DNA from: CAWDAQ01 sp963800325 | GTDB taxonomy: Bacteria; Actinomycetota; Actinomycetes; Actinomycetales; Dermatophilaceae | Direction of reading: 5' to 3' | Length of the DNA stretch: 64,000 nucleotides | NCBI GenBank assembly: GCA_963800325.1 | Contig: CAWDAQ010000005.1 | Coordinates: 806,001-870,000 of the forward strand | Part shown: piece after piece, positions 44,837 through 60,239 of the stretch | How positions within the stretch are numbered: the first letter of the stretch is position 1 | Layout: each line of letters starts with the position of its first letter | The notes under the pieces: generated by a model | Databases searched by the model: none | What the model was told of the DNA's origin: nothing | The model's input: the letters and a program-made list of their open reading frames with translations, nothing else | Made by a program: the position numbers and the translations under genes

Positions 44837-44978
44837 GCTTCTCCTTCGTCGTCGGACGGGCCTGTCGGCCAGTTCCTTCCCCAGCCTAGACCGGCCGACC
44901 GGGCGTCGCAGCACGGCCACGCCCGGCGTGGCGCGCCGTGCGGGGCCACCGTCGCGGCCCGGGCGCCGGGCCCGGAAC

Positions 44979-45029
44979 CACCCGTGTCCGCGGCCCCGGC
45001 CGTGAGGACCGGGCCCGCGGACACGGGTG
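44979..45029. terminator. Terminator hairpin after rpoC
   Basis: A 21-bp stem with one mismatch (arms 44979-44999 and 45009-45029, 9-nt loop) lies 24 nt after the rpoC stop. Confidence 0.8.
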
Positions 45030-45053
45030 TGGAGAGGGTGTCGCCGTCAGTCG

Positions 45054-48941
<3,888 letters not shown>

Positions 48942-49010
48942 GTGGTTCCTTCTCTCGTGTCTCTGTTAGGTCCGGGGGGTCTGACGGTTCGGGTGACGTC
49001 CGGCGGGGCG

Positions 49011-49053
49011 CCGGCGTGCCGCTGGCCCGGTGGTGGTGGCCGCGGCACGCCGG
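49011..49053. terminator. Hairpin between rpoB and rpoC
   Basis: A 12-bp perfect outer stem (CCGGCGTGCCGC/GCGGCACGCCGG) encloses a GC-rich loop, immediately after the rpoB stop. Because rpoC has no clear promoter of its own, it is more likely a partial attenuator or processing site. Confidence 0.45.
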
Positions 49054-49060
49054 TCCCCTG

Positions 49061-52546
<3,486 letters not shown>

Positions 52547-52675
52547 GGAGGGTCCTTCCACGGGCCTTGAAGAACTTCAGGTGCGCGCTGCGACGCCCGG
52601 TCCGGCGACGCGACGGGGCACGACGACGGGCGCCCGGCGACGGGCGAGAGGGAGCGGACGGCAGCGCAAAGCGTC

Positions 52676-52705
52676 AGCATACCGGACGACGGCGCGATGG
52701 TCCAA
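52676..52705 (-). promoter_or_regulatory. rpoBC promoter
   Basis: On the minus strand TTGGAC (52705-52700) and TATGCT (52681-52676) are 18 nt apart, close to the sigma-70-type consensus. The predicted leader to the TTG is about 120 nt. Confidence 0.65.
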
Positions 52706-52965
52706 ACCTGTCCAGACGAACCGTCTGGCGGTGGTCGTCACCACGACTCCGGGGGGAAGCCCCGGCCTCGTTCGTGGTGGTGAACGTGACCCGAAGAGAA
52801 TGACTGCACCGGGCCCTTTCGTCAAGCCTCCCGGCGCTTCCGGGCGCGCCGCCGGCGGCGCGTGGCGCGCGGGGTGCCGTGTGCGTCACACCGGCGCGCC
52901 GCGGGCGTCCGGCGTGCGTGCGTGCCTGCCGCGTGCGTGGCAGGCGGGTGCCGCCGCGGGACGCG
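52706..52965. other. rplL-rpoB intergenic region
   Basis: The 494-bp gap between rplL and rpoB holds a terminator next to rplL, the rpoBC promoter, and this 260-bp stretch between. It contains a small inverted repeat (CCAGACG/CGTCTGG, 52712-52728) just upstream of the promoter and a Gly/Cys-coding-like GCGTG-rich run near 52910; I see no gene. Confidence 0.5.
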
Positions 52966-53004
52966 CGAACGGGCGGGCCCGACGCTGTCGGACCCGCCCG
53001 TTCG
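52966..53004. terminator. Hairpin between rplL and rpoB
   Basis: An 18-bp stem with one mismatch (arms 52966-52983 and 52987-53004, 3-nt loop) 37 nt after the rplL stop. It would lower read-through from rplJL into rpoBC, which have their own promoter. Confidence 0.75.
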
Positions 53005-53040
53005 GCGGTGTGGCCCCGCGGGGCCGGTGAGGTCAGGACC

Positions 53041-53433
53041 TCACTTGAGCTCGACGGTGGCGCCGGCGCCCTCGAGGGCCTCCTTGGCCTTGTCCGCCGC
53101 GGCCTTGTCGACCTTCTCCAGGACGGGCTTCGGGGCGCCGTCCACGAGGTCCTTGGCCTCCTTCAGGCCGAGGGAGGTCAGCGCGCGGACCTCCTTGATG
53201 ACCTGGATCTTCTTGTCGCCGGCTGCGGTGAGGACGACGTCGAACTCGTCCTGCTCCGCCTCGGCCTCGGCCTCGTCGGCGCCGCCGGCGGCGGCCGGGG
53301 CCCCCGCGACCGCGACGGGCGCGGCGGCGGTGACGTTGAAGGTCTCCTCGAACTGCTTCACGAACTCGGAGAGCTCGATGAGGGTCATGTCCTTGAAGGC
53401 CTCGAGGAGCTCGTCGGTGCTGAGCTTCGCCAT
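53041..53433 (-). CDS. rplL: 50S ribosomal protein L7/L12
   Basis: A 130-aa stalk protein. The N-terminal dimerisation domain (LSTDELLEAFKDMTLIELSE) is joined by an Ala/Gly hinge to the C-terminal factor-binding domain (EFDVVLTAAGDKKIQVIKEV, LGLKEAKDLVDGAPKPV). It is present in several copies per ribosome. It follows rplJ after 88 nt. Confidence 0.98.
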   Translation of the reverse strand: MAKLSTDELLEAFKDMTLIELSEFVKQFEETFNVTAAAPVAVAGAPAAAGGADEAEAEAEQDEFDVVLTAAGDKKIQVIKEVRALTSLGLKEAKDLVDGAPKPVLEKVDKAAADKAKEALEGAGATVELK

Positions 53434-53521
53434 GGTGGGCGTCCTTTCTCTGTTCGGTGCCGTGGTGGCGTGTCGTTCGGTGCTCGAGCTGGTGGTGGCC
53501 GCCCGGGGGCGACCGCCGGGG

Positions 53522-54103
53522 TCAGCTCTCGTCGCCACCCTCGGCGACGTCTGCGGTGGGCTGGTCGGCGGACTGCGCCGCCGGGCCCTCGGACTCGACC
53601 TTCGTGCGCAGCGCGTCGACGACCCGGGCGGTCTGCGACAGCGGTGCGGCGAAGAGCGAGGCGGCCTGGCTGAGCTGGGCGTTCATCGCGCCGGCCAGCT
53701 TGCCGAGCAGGACCTCGCGGGACTCGAGGTCCGCGAGCTTGGTGAGGTCCTCCGGGCTCATCGGGCGGCCGTCGACGAGGCCGCCCTTGATGACGAGCGC
53801 CGGGTGGGCCTTCGCGAAGTCGCGCAGGCCCTTGGCGGCCTCGACCGCGTCGCCCTCGACGAAGGCGATCGCGGTGGGGCCGGTGAGCTTGCCGTCGAAG
53901 GCGGTGATGCCCGCCTGCTCGGCGGCTCGGGTCGTCATCGTGTTCTTGACGACCGCGTAGGTCGCGGTGCCCCGCAGCGCGGACCGCAGCTGGGTCATCT
54001 CGGCCACGGACAGCCCGCGGTACTCGGTGAGCACGGCCGCGGTCGAGCCGGACAGCCTGCGGGCCAGCTCGGTGACCACCGCGGCCTTGTCGGCCTTGGC
54101 CAT
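53522..54103 (-). CDS. rplJ: 50S ribosomal protein L10
   Basis: A 193-aa stalk base protein (MAKADKAAVVTELARRLSGS, EYRGLSVAEMTQLRSALRGT) with a C-terminal helix for L7/L12 dimers and a short acidic tail. ATG at 54103 has AAGGAGG upstream. Its promoter and an L10-type leader lie in the gap to rplA, so L10 probably represses its own mRNA. Confidence 0.97.
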   Translation of the reverse strand: MAKADKAAVVTELARRLSGSTAAVLTEYRGLSVAEMTQLRSALRGTATYAVVKNTMTTRAAEQAGITAFDGKLTGPTAIAFVEGDAVEAAKGLRDFAKAHPALVIKGGLVDGRPMSPEDLTKLADLESREVLLGKLAGAMNAQLSQAASLFAAPLSQTARVVDALRTKVESEGPAAQSADQPTADVAEGGDES

Positions 54104-54184
54104 GTGGGCCTCCTTGTTGTCGGCGGAACCGCGGGGGCCACGCACGAAGAGAGCCCCGGCGCAGGGCGCGGGGCTCGGACCCGA

Positions 54185-54284
54185 CAGGGGTCGGGGGACG
54201 CTCACACGGCCTGCGCTGGCTGCCCGCTTCGGACGGGACCTTCGGCCGGTGCGCTGGGCACCGGCAACCGGCGGTCTCTGGTCG
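54185..54284 (-). promoter_or_regulatory. Probable L10 leader RNA
   Basis: The region between the rplJ promoter and its ribosome-binding site contains GAGACCGCCGGTTGCCGGTG, GGCCGAAGGTCC and GCCAGCGCAGGCC in RNA sense, as in the L10(L12)4-binding leader of rplJ mRNAs. The boundaries are approximate. A covariance-model match was not run. Confidence 0.55.
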
Positions 54285-54290
54285 GGACCA

Positions 54291-54320
54291 ACAGTACGGT
54301 CTCGGGCCTCGCCGGGTCAA
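54291..54320 (-). promoter_or_regulatory. rplJL promoter
   Basis: On the minus strand TTGACC (54320-54315) and TACTGT (54296-54291) are 18 nt apart. It starts inside the gap after the rplA terminator, immediately ahead of the L10 leader. Confidence 0.65.
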
Positions 54321-54322
54321 AA

Positions 54323-54357
54323 CGGGGCCCCCGCCGCGAGGTGCGGCGGGGGCCCCG
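54323..54357. terminator. Terminator hairpin after rplA
   Basis: The arms 54323-54337 and 54343-54357 pair perfectly over 15 bp with a 5-nt loop. It lies 36 nt after the rplA stop and directly upstream of the rplJL -35. Confidence 0.8.
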
Positions 54358-54392
54358 GTTCGTGCGCGCCGCGGCGCGGCGGCGACCGGGCC

Positions 54393-55115
54393 TCAGACGG
54401 CGGCGACCTCGTCCTCGGAGAGGAGGTTGCGGGTGCGCGAGGCGTCCAGCGGGATGCCGGGGCCCGTCGTCGTCGTCATCGTCGCCTTGACGACGTAGCG
54501 CCCCTTCGAGGCCGACGGCTTCAGCCGCAGGACCTCGTCGATGGCGGCCGCGTAGTTCTCCACCAGCGCCTTCTCGTCGAACGAGACCTTCCCGACGATG
54601 AAGTGGAGGTTCGCGTGCTTGTCGTTGCGGAACTCGATCTTGCCGCCCTTGATGTCGGAGACGGCCTTGCCCGTGTCCATCGTCACCGTGCCGGTCTTCG
54701 GGTTCGGCATGAGGCCGCGGGGGCCGAGCACCTTCCCGAGCCGGCCGACCTTGCCCATGAGGTCGGGGGTGGCGACGACGGCGTCGAAGTCGAGCCACCC
54801 GCCGGAGACCCGCTCGATGAGGTCGTCCGAGCCGACGTGCTCGGCACCGGCGGCGGTGGCGGCCTCGGCGCGCTCACCGGTCGCGAAGACCAGGACCCGT
54901 GCGGTCTTCCCGGTGCCGTGCGGCAGGTTGACGGTGCCGCGCACCATCTGGTCGGCCTTGCGGGGGTCGATCCCCAGCCGCAGGGCGACCTCGACGGTCG
55001 CGTCGTAGGAGGTGGTCGCCGTCTCCTTGGCGAGCCGCACCGCCTCCAGCGGTGCGTAGAGCTTGTCGCCGTCGATCTTCTCGGCGGCGGCCCGGTAGGC
55101 CTTGCTGCGCTTCAT
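54393..55115 (-). CDS. rplA: 50S ribosomal protein L1
   Basis: A 240-aa L1: MKRSKAYRAAAEKIDGDKLY, LGIDPRKADQMVRGTVNLPH, GRLGKVLGPRGLMPNPKTGT. It forms the E-site stalk and represses the L11 operon in other bacteria. ATG at 55115 is preceded by a CAGGAGCAG site. Confidence 0.98.
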   Translation of the reverse strand: MKRSKAYRAAAEKIDGDKLYAPLEAVRLAKETATTSYDATVEVALRLGIDPRKADQMVRGTVNLPHGTGKTARVLVFATGERAEAATAAGAEHVGSDDLIERVSGGWLDFDAVVATPDLMGKVGRLGKVLGPRGLMPNPKTGTVTMDTGKAVSDIKGGKIEFRNDKHANLHFIVGKVSFDEKALVENYAAAIDEVLRLKPSASKGRYVVKATMTTTTGPGIPLDASRTRNLLSEDEVAAV

Positions 55116-55230
55116 GTCTGCTCCTGTGGTGTCGTGTCGGAGGTGTGGTCCGTGGGCCAGCGCCGGCCCTGCCACGTCCCGCCGAGGGCGGGGGTTGCGG
55201 GGAGGGTCCCCGCGGTCGGGCTCGCGCCCG

Positions 55231-55662
55231 TCAGAGGTCGGTGTCGATCCCCATCGAGCGCGCGGTCCCGGCGATGATCCGCATCGCCTGGTCGATGTCG
55301 CTCGCGTTGAGGTCCTCCATCTTCTGCTCCGCGATCTCGCGCAGCTGGTCCGAGCTGAGGCGGGCGACCTTGGTCTTGTGCGGCTCGCCCGAGCCCTTCG
55401 GGACGCCGGCGGCCTTCTTGATCAGCTCGGCGGCGGGCGGGGTCTTGGTGACGAAGGTGAACGAGCGGTCCTCGTAGACCGTGATCTCGACCGGGATGAC
55501 GTTGCCGCGCTGGTTCTCCGTCGCGGCGTTGTACGCCTTGACGAACTCCATGATGTTGACGCCGTGCTGACCGAGCGCGGGGCCGACCGGCGGGGCGGGG
55601 GTGGCCTGTCCGGCCTGGATCTGCAGCTTGATGAAGCCGCTGACCTTCTTCTTGGGAGGCAT
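55231..55662 (-). CDS. rplK: 50S ribosomal protein L11
   Basis: A 143-aa L11: MPPKKKVSGFIKLQIQAGQA, PPVGPALGQHGVNIMEFVKA, and the C-terminal RNA-binding domain ending GTARSMGID. It forms the GTPase centre and is the thiostrepton target; nothing unusual is seen. Confidence 0.98.
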   Translation of the reverse strand: MPPKKKVSGFIKLQIQAGQATPAPPVGPALGQHGVNIMEFVKAYNAATENQRGNVIPVEITVYEDRSFTFVTKTPPAAELIKKAAGVPKGSGEPHKTKVARLSSDQLREIAEQKMEDLNASDIDQAMRIIAGTARSMGIDTDL

Positions 55663-55749
55663 GGTGGTTCAGGGTCCTTCGGTGCGGGGGTGAATGGGCA
55701 CCGGCCACCGGGCTGGAGGCACCGGGGCCGGGGTCGTCGTCCGACCCGG

Positions 55750-56595
55750 TCAGATCTTGGCGACCTGGCCGAACGAGAGCTCGACCGGGGTCTCCCGGCC
55801 GAAGATCGAGACGAGCACCTTGAGCTTCTGGTTCTCGGCGTTGATCTCGGAAATCGTGGCGGGCATGGTCTCGAACGGGCCCTCCATGACCGTGACCGAC
55901 TCGCCGACCTCGAAGTCGACGTCGATGTCGGGGGCCGCGGCCGCGCCCGGGGACGCCGCGGCGGCGGCGTCCGGGCGGGCGGCCCCGAGGTCGGCCGGGC
56001 GGAGCATGGCGAAGACCTCGTCGAGGCTCAGCGGGACCGGCTGGTGGGCGTTGCCGACGAAGCCGGTGACCCCGGGGGTGTGCCGCACGGCGCCCCAGGA
56101 CTCGTCGGTGAGGTCCATCCGGACGAGCACGTAGCCCGGCATCCGCACCCGGCGGACGAGCTTCTTCTGCCCGTTCTTGATCTCGGTGACCTCCTCCATG
56201 GGCACCTCGGCCTCGAAGATGTAGTCCTCCATGTTGAGGGAGGTCATCCGGGTCTCGAGGTTGTGCTTCACCCGGTTCTCGTAGCCGGCGTAGGAGTGGA
56301 TGACGTACCAGTCGCCGATCTTGGACGCGAGGTCGTCCTTGAACGCCTGCACGGGGTCGACGACCTCGTCCTCGGCGGCCGCGGCGGTCTCGCCCTCGGC
56401 GGGCTCGGGGGCGACGTCGGTCGACACCCCGCCGGACAGGGCGGCGTCGGACTCGGTCTGGGTGGGCACACCGCCGAGGTGACCGTCCGCGCCGACGGCG
56501 GAGTTCGCGTCGACCTCGGCCTGCTCCGCCTGCGCGGGGCTCAGCTCGGTGGTCTCCTCCGGGCCCTGCTCGGACTCGGTCCACTGCTCGGACAT
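55750..56595 (-). CDS. nusG: Transcription termination/antitermination factor NusG
   Basis: A 281-aa NusG. About 90 residues of Glu/Ala-rich acidic extension precede the NGN domain (DWYVIHSYAGYENRVKHNLE, GYVLVRMDLTDESWGAVRHT). A long Ala/Pro linker (about 205-225) leads to the KOW domain (FEVGESVTVMEGPFETMPAT). It couples RNA polymerase to Rho or the ribosome. It follows secE after 71 nt. Confidence 0.97.
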   Translation of the reverse strand: MSEQWTESEQGPEETTELSPAQAEQAEVDANSAVGADGHLGGVPTQTESDAALSGGVSTDVAPEPAEGETAAAAEDEVVDPVQAFKDDLASKIGDWYVIHSYAGYENRVKHNLETRMTSLNMEDYIFEAEVPMEEVTEIKNGQKKLVRRVRMPGYVLVRMDLTDESWGAVRHTPGVTGFVGNAHQPVPLSLDEVFAMLRPADLGAARPDAAAAASPGAAAAPDIDVDFEVGESVTVMEGPFETMPATISEINAENQKLKVLVSIFGRETPVELSFGQVAKI

Positions 56596-56666
56596 GACCT
56601 GCTACTTCCTCATCTGTCGACGAAATCGTGTGCGTCCCGTGGGACGCGACACCGAACCGGCAGCGC

Positions 56667-56933
56667 TCAGCCGCCGAAGACCCACAGCACGAGCTTGGTG
56701 AACACGAAGTCCAGGCTCGCCGTGAACGCCATCATCACCGAGACGAAGACGATGACGACGAGCGTGTAGTTCCACAGCTCGGACCGCGTCGGGCGGACGA
56801 CCTTGCGCAGCTCGTCGAGGATCTGGCTGACGAAGAGTCGCAGCGAGCCGAGGAGCCGGACGAGGGCGTTGCCCTGCTCACCCCGGGTGCCGGGATGGCG
56901 CGGGCCACGGGTCCGGGCTCCGAGCTGGGTCAC
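56667..56933 (-). CDS. secE: Protein translocase subunit SecE
   Basis: An 88-aa single-span protein. The cytosolic amphipathic helix (SQILDELRKVVRPTRSELWN) and one membrane helix (TLVVIVFVSVMMAFTASLDF) are the conserved core; a basic tail of about 30 residues precedes. GTG at 56933 has GGAGGGAGG upstream. It follows tRNA-Trp, as in most actinobacteria. Confidence 0.96.
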   Translation of the reverse strand: MTQLGARTRGPRHPGTRGEQGNALVRLLGSLRLFVSQILDELRKVVRPTRSELWNYTLVVIVFVSVMMAFTASLDFVFTKLVLWVFGG

Positions 56934-56984
56934 GCTGCCTCCCTCCTCGGGGATCCTCTGCTGCCCGACGGGTGTCGTGCAACG

Positions 56985-57057
56985 CAGGGCAGGAGGGACT
57001 CGAACCCCCAACCGCCGGTTTTGGAGACCGGTGCTCTACCAGTTGAGCCACTGCCCT
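56985..57057 (-). tRNA. tRNA-Trp (CCA)
   Basis: A 73-nt cloverleaf. The acceptor arms AGGGCAG and CTGCCCT pair; the anticodon loop CTCCAAA gives CCA; the T-arm GGGTTCGAGTCCC is regular. Discriminator G. The CCA end is not encoded. It precedes secE. Confidence 0.97.
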
Positions 57058-57143
57058 TCGGCGTCCGTCGTCGGGTGGGACGGACACCGTCGGCGGGACC
57101 GCGGGCACGCTCGAGACGTGGCTGACGGCACCACCGACGTGCC

Positions 57144-57149
57144 AGCATA
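57144..57149 (-). promoter_or_regulatory. Putative -10 box for tRNA-Trp-secE (TATGCT)
   Basis: TATGCT, identical to the rpoBC -10, lies about 87 nt upstream of the tRNA. The -35 position has no good match, so support is weak. Confidence 0.3.
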
Positions 57150-57187
57150 CGCGAGGAGGTTGCCCGCACGCGAACCGGCGGGTCTGG

Positions 57188-57193
57188 GACCAT
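57188..57193 (+). promoter_or_regulatory. Putative -10 box of the aminotransferase gene (GACCAT)
   Basis: GACCAT ends 6 nt before the GTG at 57200, the same hexamer and spacing as for the DUF4245 gene. It is not a canonical box. Confidence 0.3.
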
Positions 57194-57199
57194 GGGGCC

Positions 57200-58537
57200 G
57201 TGACCGACGACACCGCCCGCAGCTCCGCGCCCACCCCCTCGCAGGCCTCCGCCGACCAGGCCGGCGTGACCCCGCTCCCCGACCGCGCCCGCGACGAGGT
57301 CGCGGCCGTCGCCGAGGCCGAGCGGCGCACCCACGCCGAGCTCGCCGCCCGCTCGCTCACGCTCGACCTCACCCGCGGCAAGCCGTCCAGCGCCCAGCTC
57401 GACCTGTCCGAGCGGCTGCTGTCGCTGCCCGAGGGGCACACCTCCGCCGGCGGGACCGACACCCGCAACTACGGCGGCCTGCAGGGCCTGCCCGAGCTCC
57501 GGGAGATCTTCGCCGAGCTCCTCGGGGTCGAGCCCGCCCAGCTCGTCGCGGGCGGGAACAGCAGCCTGAGCATGATGCACGACACGCTCGTCCACCTCCT
57601 CCTCCACGGCGGCGTGACCTCGCCCCGCCCGTGGTCCCAGGAGGAGCGGGTCACGTTCGTCTGCCCCGTCCCCGGGTACGACCGGCACTTCGCGCTGCTG
57701 GCCTCCTACGGGATCGACATGGTCACCGTGCCGATGCGCGAGGACGGCCCGGACGCCGAGGCGGTCGCGCGCCTCGTCGCCGACGACCCGAGCGTCAAGG
57801 GGATGTGGCTGGTGCCGACGTACTCCAACCCGACCGGGGCCGTGTGCACCCAGGAGGTCGCCGCCCGGCTGACGTCGATGCCCGCCGCGGCACCGGACTT
57901 CACGATCTTCTGGGACAACGCCTACGCGCTGCACCACCTGACGGAGACCGAGACCACGAGCGCCGACGTCCTCTCGCTCGCCGCGGCGGCCGGCAACCCG
58001 CACCGTCCGGTGGCGTTCGCCTCGACGTCGAAGATCACCTTCGCCGGCGCCGGGGTCGCCTTCCTCGCCGCCTCCCCCGAGAACGTCGCGTGGTACCTGG
58101 GACACCTGTCGAAGGCCTCCATCGGGCCGGACAAGGTCAACCAGCTCCGGCACGCCCAGTTCTTCGGCTCCGCCGACGGCGTGCGCGAGCACATGGCGCG
58201 CCACCGCGAGGTCATCGCGCCGAAGTTCGCCGAGGTCGAGCGGATCCTGTCCGAGCGGCTCGGCGGGCTCGGCGTCGCGACCTGGACCCGACCCGCGGGG
58301 GGCTACTTCGTCAGCCTCGACGTCCTCGACGGGACCGCCTCGTGGGTCGTCGAGCTCGCCGCGGAGGCCGGGGTGGCCCTCACCCCGGCGGGCGCCTCCT
58401 TCCCCCACGGCGAGGACCCCCGCGACCGCAACATCCGGCTCGCCCCGACGATGCCGCCCCTGGAGGAGGTCTCCACCGCGACGGAGGTCGTCGCCACGTG
58501 CGTCCTGCTCGCGGCGGCCGAGAAGCTCGGCGGCTGA
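57200..58537 (+). CDS. Aspartate aminotransferase, subgroup Ic type
   Basis: A 445-aa PLP enzyme. The PLP lysine is Lys278 in ASTSKITFAGAG. Other marks are LTLDLTRGKPSSAQLDLSE, the phosphate-site GGNSSLSMMHD, PTYSNPTG and an Asp in FWDNAY. The combination matches the MocR-like fold group that includes the corynebacterial AspT. It would interconvert aspartate/oxaloacetate and glutamate/2-oxoglutarate. GTG at 57200 is chosen. The first 35 residues are a weakly conserved tail. Confidence 0.88.
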   Translation: MTDDTARSSAPTPSQASADQAGVTPLPDRARDEVAAVAEAERRTHAELAARSLTLDLTRGKPSSAQLDLSERLLSLPEGHTSAGGTDTRNYGGLQGLPELREIFAELLGVEPAQLVAGGNSSLSMMHDTLVHLLLHGGVTSPRPWSQEERVTFVCPVPGYDRHFALLASYGIDMVTVPMREDGPDAEAVARLVADDPSVKGMWLVPTYSNPTGAVCTQEVAARLTSMPAAAPDFTIFWDNAYALHHLTETETTSADVLSLAAAAGNPHRPVAFASTSKITFAGAGVAFLAASPENVAWYLGHLSKASIGPDKVNQLRHAQFFGSADGVREHMARHREVIAPKFAEVERILSERLGGLGVATWTRPAGGYFVSLDVLDGTASWVVELAAEAGVALTPAGASFPHGEDPRDRNIRLAPTMPPLEEVSTATEVVATCVLLAAAEKLGG

Positions 58538-58542
58538 CCTCC

Positions 58543-58548
58543 TAGGCT
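58543..58548 (+). promoter_or_regulatory. Putative -10 box of the DUF5709 gene (TAGGCT)
   Basis: TAGGCT ends 6 nt before the ATG. GGAGG also lies in that 6-nt spacer, so both leaderless and SD-led initiation are imaginable. Confidence 0.4.
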
Positions 58549-58554
58549 GGAGGC

Positions 58555-59133
58555 ATGTCCGAGAACACCGAGCCCACCCCCGAGCCCACCCACGGGCACA
58601 CCCCCCGGGACCCGCGCGACGCCGATCCGACCCGGGACGGCGGCCTCGGCAGCGAGACCTTCGACACCGACCAGCTCCAGCCGGAGGACTCGCTCGTCGG
58701 TACCGGCGAGCAGGACCCGCTCGACGCCGGCTACACCCCGCCCGAGCGTCTCCAGCGCGCGTCCGGCTGGGGCACCACGCCTGCCGAGCAGCAGCAGGAC
58801 GAGACGATCGACCAGCGCATCGGACAGGAGGAGCCCGACCCGGCCGCCTCCTCCGACGCGCTCGACGACGAGGGCGGGCTCGGCCCCGAGGCGATGGCCG
58901 GTGGGGAGGACCCGGACGCGATCCCCGCCTCCGAGGACGTGCTCGGCGACGACCCGGCCCCGCTGGAGGACGCCGCCGAGGCATCCCGGGCAGAGTTCGT
59001 CACGCCCGAGGCCGGTGACGCCCCGGAGCGGACCGACGGGCTCGTCGCCGACGAGGTCCCGGACGTCGACGTCGACACGGCCGAGGAGGCCGCCATGCAC
59101 GTCACCGACGCCGAGGGCGTCGACCGGCCCTGA
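58555..59133 (+). CDS. DUF5709 family acidic protein
   Basis: A 192-aa, very acidic, hydrophilic protein with no membrane helix or signal peptide. It has the family block LQPEDSLVGTGEQDPLDAGY followed by TPPERLQRASGWGTT, and an ETIDQRIGQEEPD segment. DUF5709 is actinobacterial and of unknown function. The sequence is largely predicted disordered. Confidence 0.8.
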   Translation: MSENTEPTPEPTHGHTPRDPRDADPTRDGGLGSETFDTDQLQPEDSLVGTGEQDPLDAGYTPPERLQRASGWGTTPAEQQQDETIDQRIGQEEPDPAASSDALDDEGGLGPEAMAGGEDPDAIPASEDVLGDDPAPLEDAAEASRAEFVTPEAGDAPERTDGLVADEVPDVDVDTAEEAAMHVTDAEGVDRP

Positions 59134-59183
59134 GCACCCCCACCGCCCCCTCGCCGACGGGCTCGCCGGGCCGGGCCCGTCCC

Positions 59184-60206
59184 GTGGCCGCGCTGCCCAA
59201 GGCGCACCTGCACCTGCACTTCACCGGCTCGATGCGGGTGCAGACCCTCCGGGACCTCGCCGCCGCCCACGGCCTCCGGCTGCCGGACGCGCTGCGCCAG
59301 GGCTGGCCGCCGCGGCTGCGGGCCACGGACGAGCGCGGGTGGTTCCGGTTCCAGCGGCTCTACGACACCGCGCGGGCCTGCGTCCGGGCCGAGGCCGACA
59401 TGCGCCGGGTCGTCCGCGAGGCGGCGGAGGACGACGCCGCCGAGGGGTCCCGGTGGCTGGAGATCCAGGTCGACCCGACCTCCTACGCCCCGCACGTCGG
59501 CGGCATCACGCCGGCGCTGGAGATCGTCCTCGACGAGGCGGCGGCGGCGTCCCGGGACCTGCCGACCCAGGTCGCGGTCGTCGTCGCGGCCAGCCGGGTG
59601 CGCCACCCGCTCGACGCCCGGACCCTGGCCCGCCTCGCGGCGCGCTACGCCGGGGACGGGCCCGGCACCGTCGTCGGCTTCGGTCTGAGCAACGACGAGC
59701 GTCGCGGCGACACCGTCGAGTTCTCGGGGGCCTTCCGGATCGCCCGGCGCGCCGGACTGGCCCTCGTCCCGCACGCCGGGGAGCTCCTCGGGCCGGCGGC
59801 CGTCGAGACCACGCTCGCCGCGCTCGGTCCGGACCGCATCGGGCACGGGGTGCGCAGCGTGGAGGACCCCCGGGTGCTCGACGCGGTCGCCGAGTCCGGC
59901 GTGGCCCTCGAGGTCTGCCCCGGCAGCAACGTCGCCCTCGGGGTGTACGCCGACGCCGGCCAGGTGCCGCTGCGGCAGATCGTCCGGCGCGGGATCCCGG
60001 TGGCCCTCGGCGCGGACGACCCGCTGCTGTTCGGGAACCGTCTCGCCGCGCAGTACGACCTCGCCCGGGAGGCCATGGGCTTCGCCGACGACGAGCTCGC
60101 CGACCTCGCGCGCGGCTCGCTCCGGGCGAGCCGGGCCCCGGACGCGGTCCTCGCCACCGCGGAGCGGGACGTGAGGGCGTGGCTCGACCGCTCGGGCCCG
60201 CAGTAA
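59184..60206 (+). CDS. Adenosine deaminase-like amidohydrolase
   Basis: A 340-aa TIM-barrel metal-dependent deaminase. The metal His pair is in PKAHLHLHFTG; HAGELLGP, RIGHGVRS and GADDPLLFG supply the other metal and catalytic residues. The first motif reads HFTGSM where classical adenosine deaminases have HLEGSL, so the substrate may be adenosine or a modified adenine. The start is uncertain: GTG at 59184 has no clear ribosome-binding site, though coupling to DUF5709 upstream is plausible. Confidence 0.82.
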   Translation: MAALPKAHLHLHFTGSMRVQTLRDLAAAHGLRLPDALRQGWPPRLRATDERGWFRFQRLYDTARACVRAEADMRRVVREAAEDDAAEGSRWLEIQVDPTSYAPHVGGITPALEIVLDEAAAASRDLPTQVAVVVAASRVRHPLDARTLARLAARYAGDGPGTVVGFGLSNDERRGDTVEFSGAFRIARRAGLALVPHAGELLGPAAVETTLAALGPDRIGHGVRSVEDPRVLDAVAESGVALEVCPGSNVALGVYADAGQVPLRQIVRRGIPVALGADDPLLFGNRLAAQYDLAREAMGFADDELADLARGSLRASRAPDAVLATAERDVRAWLDRSGPQ

Positions 60207-60239
60207 GGTGCCGGGGAAGGCGAGTCGAGGACGGTGCGG

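Noticed and set aside
52880..52960. GCGTG-rich run as a small gene or repeat
   Set aside because: No start with ribosome-binding site, no homologous peptide pattern and no exact repeat unit.
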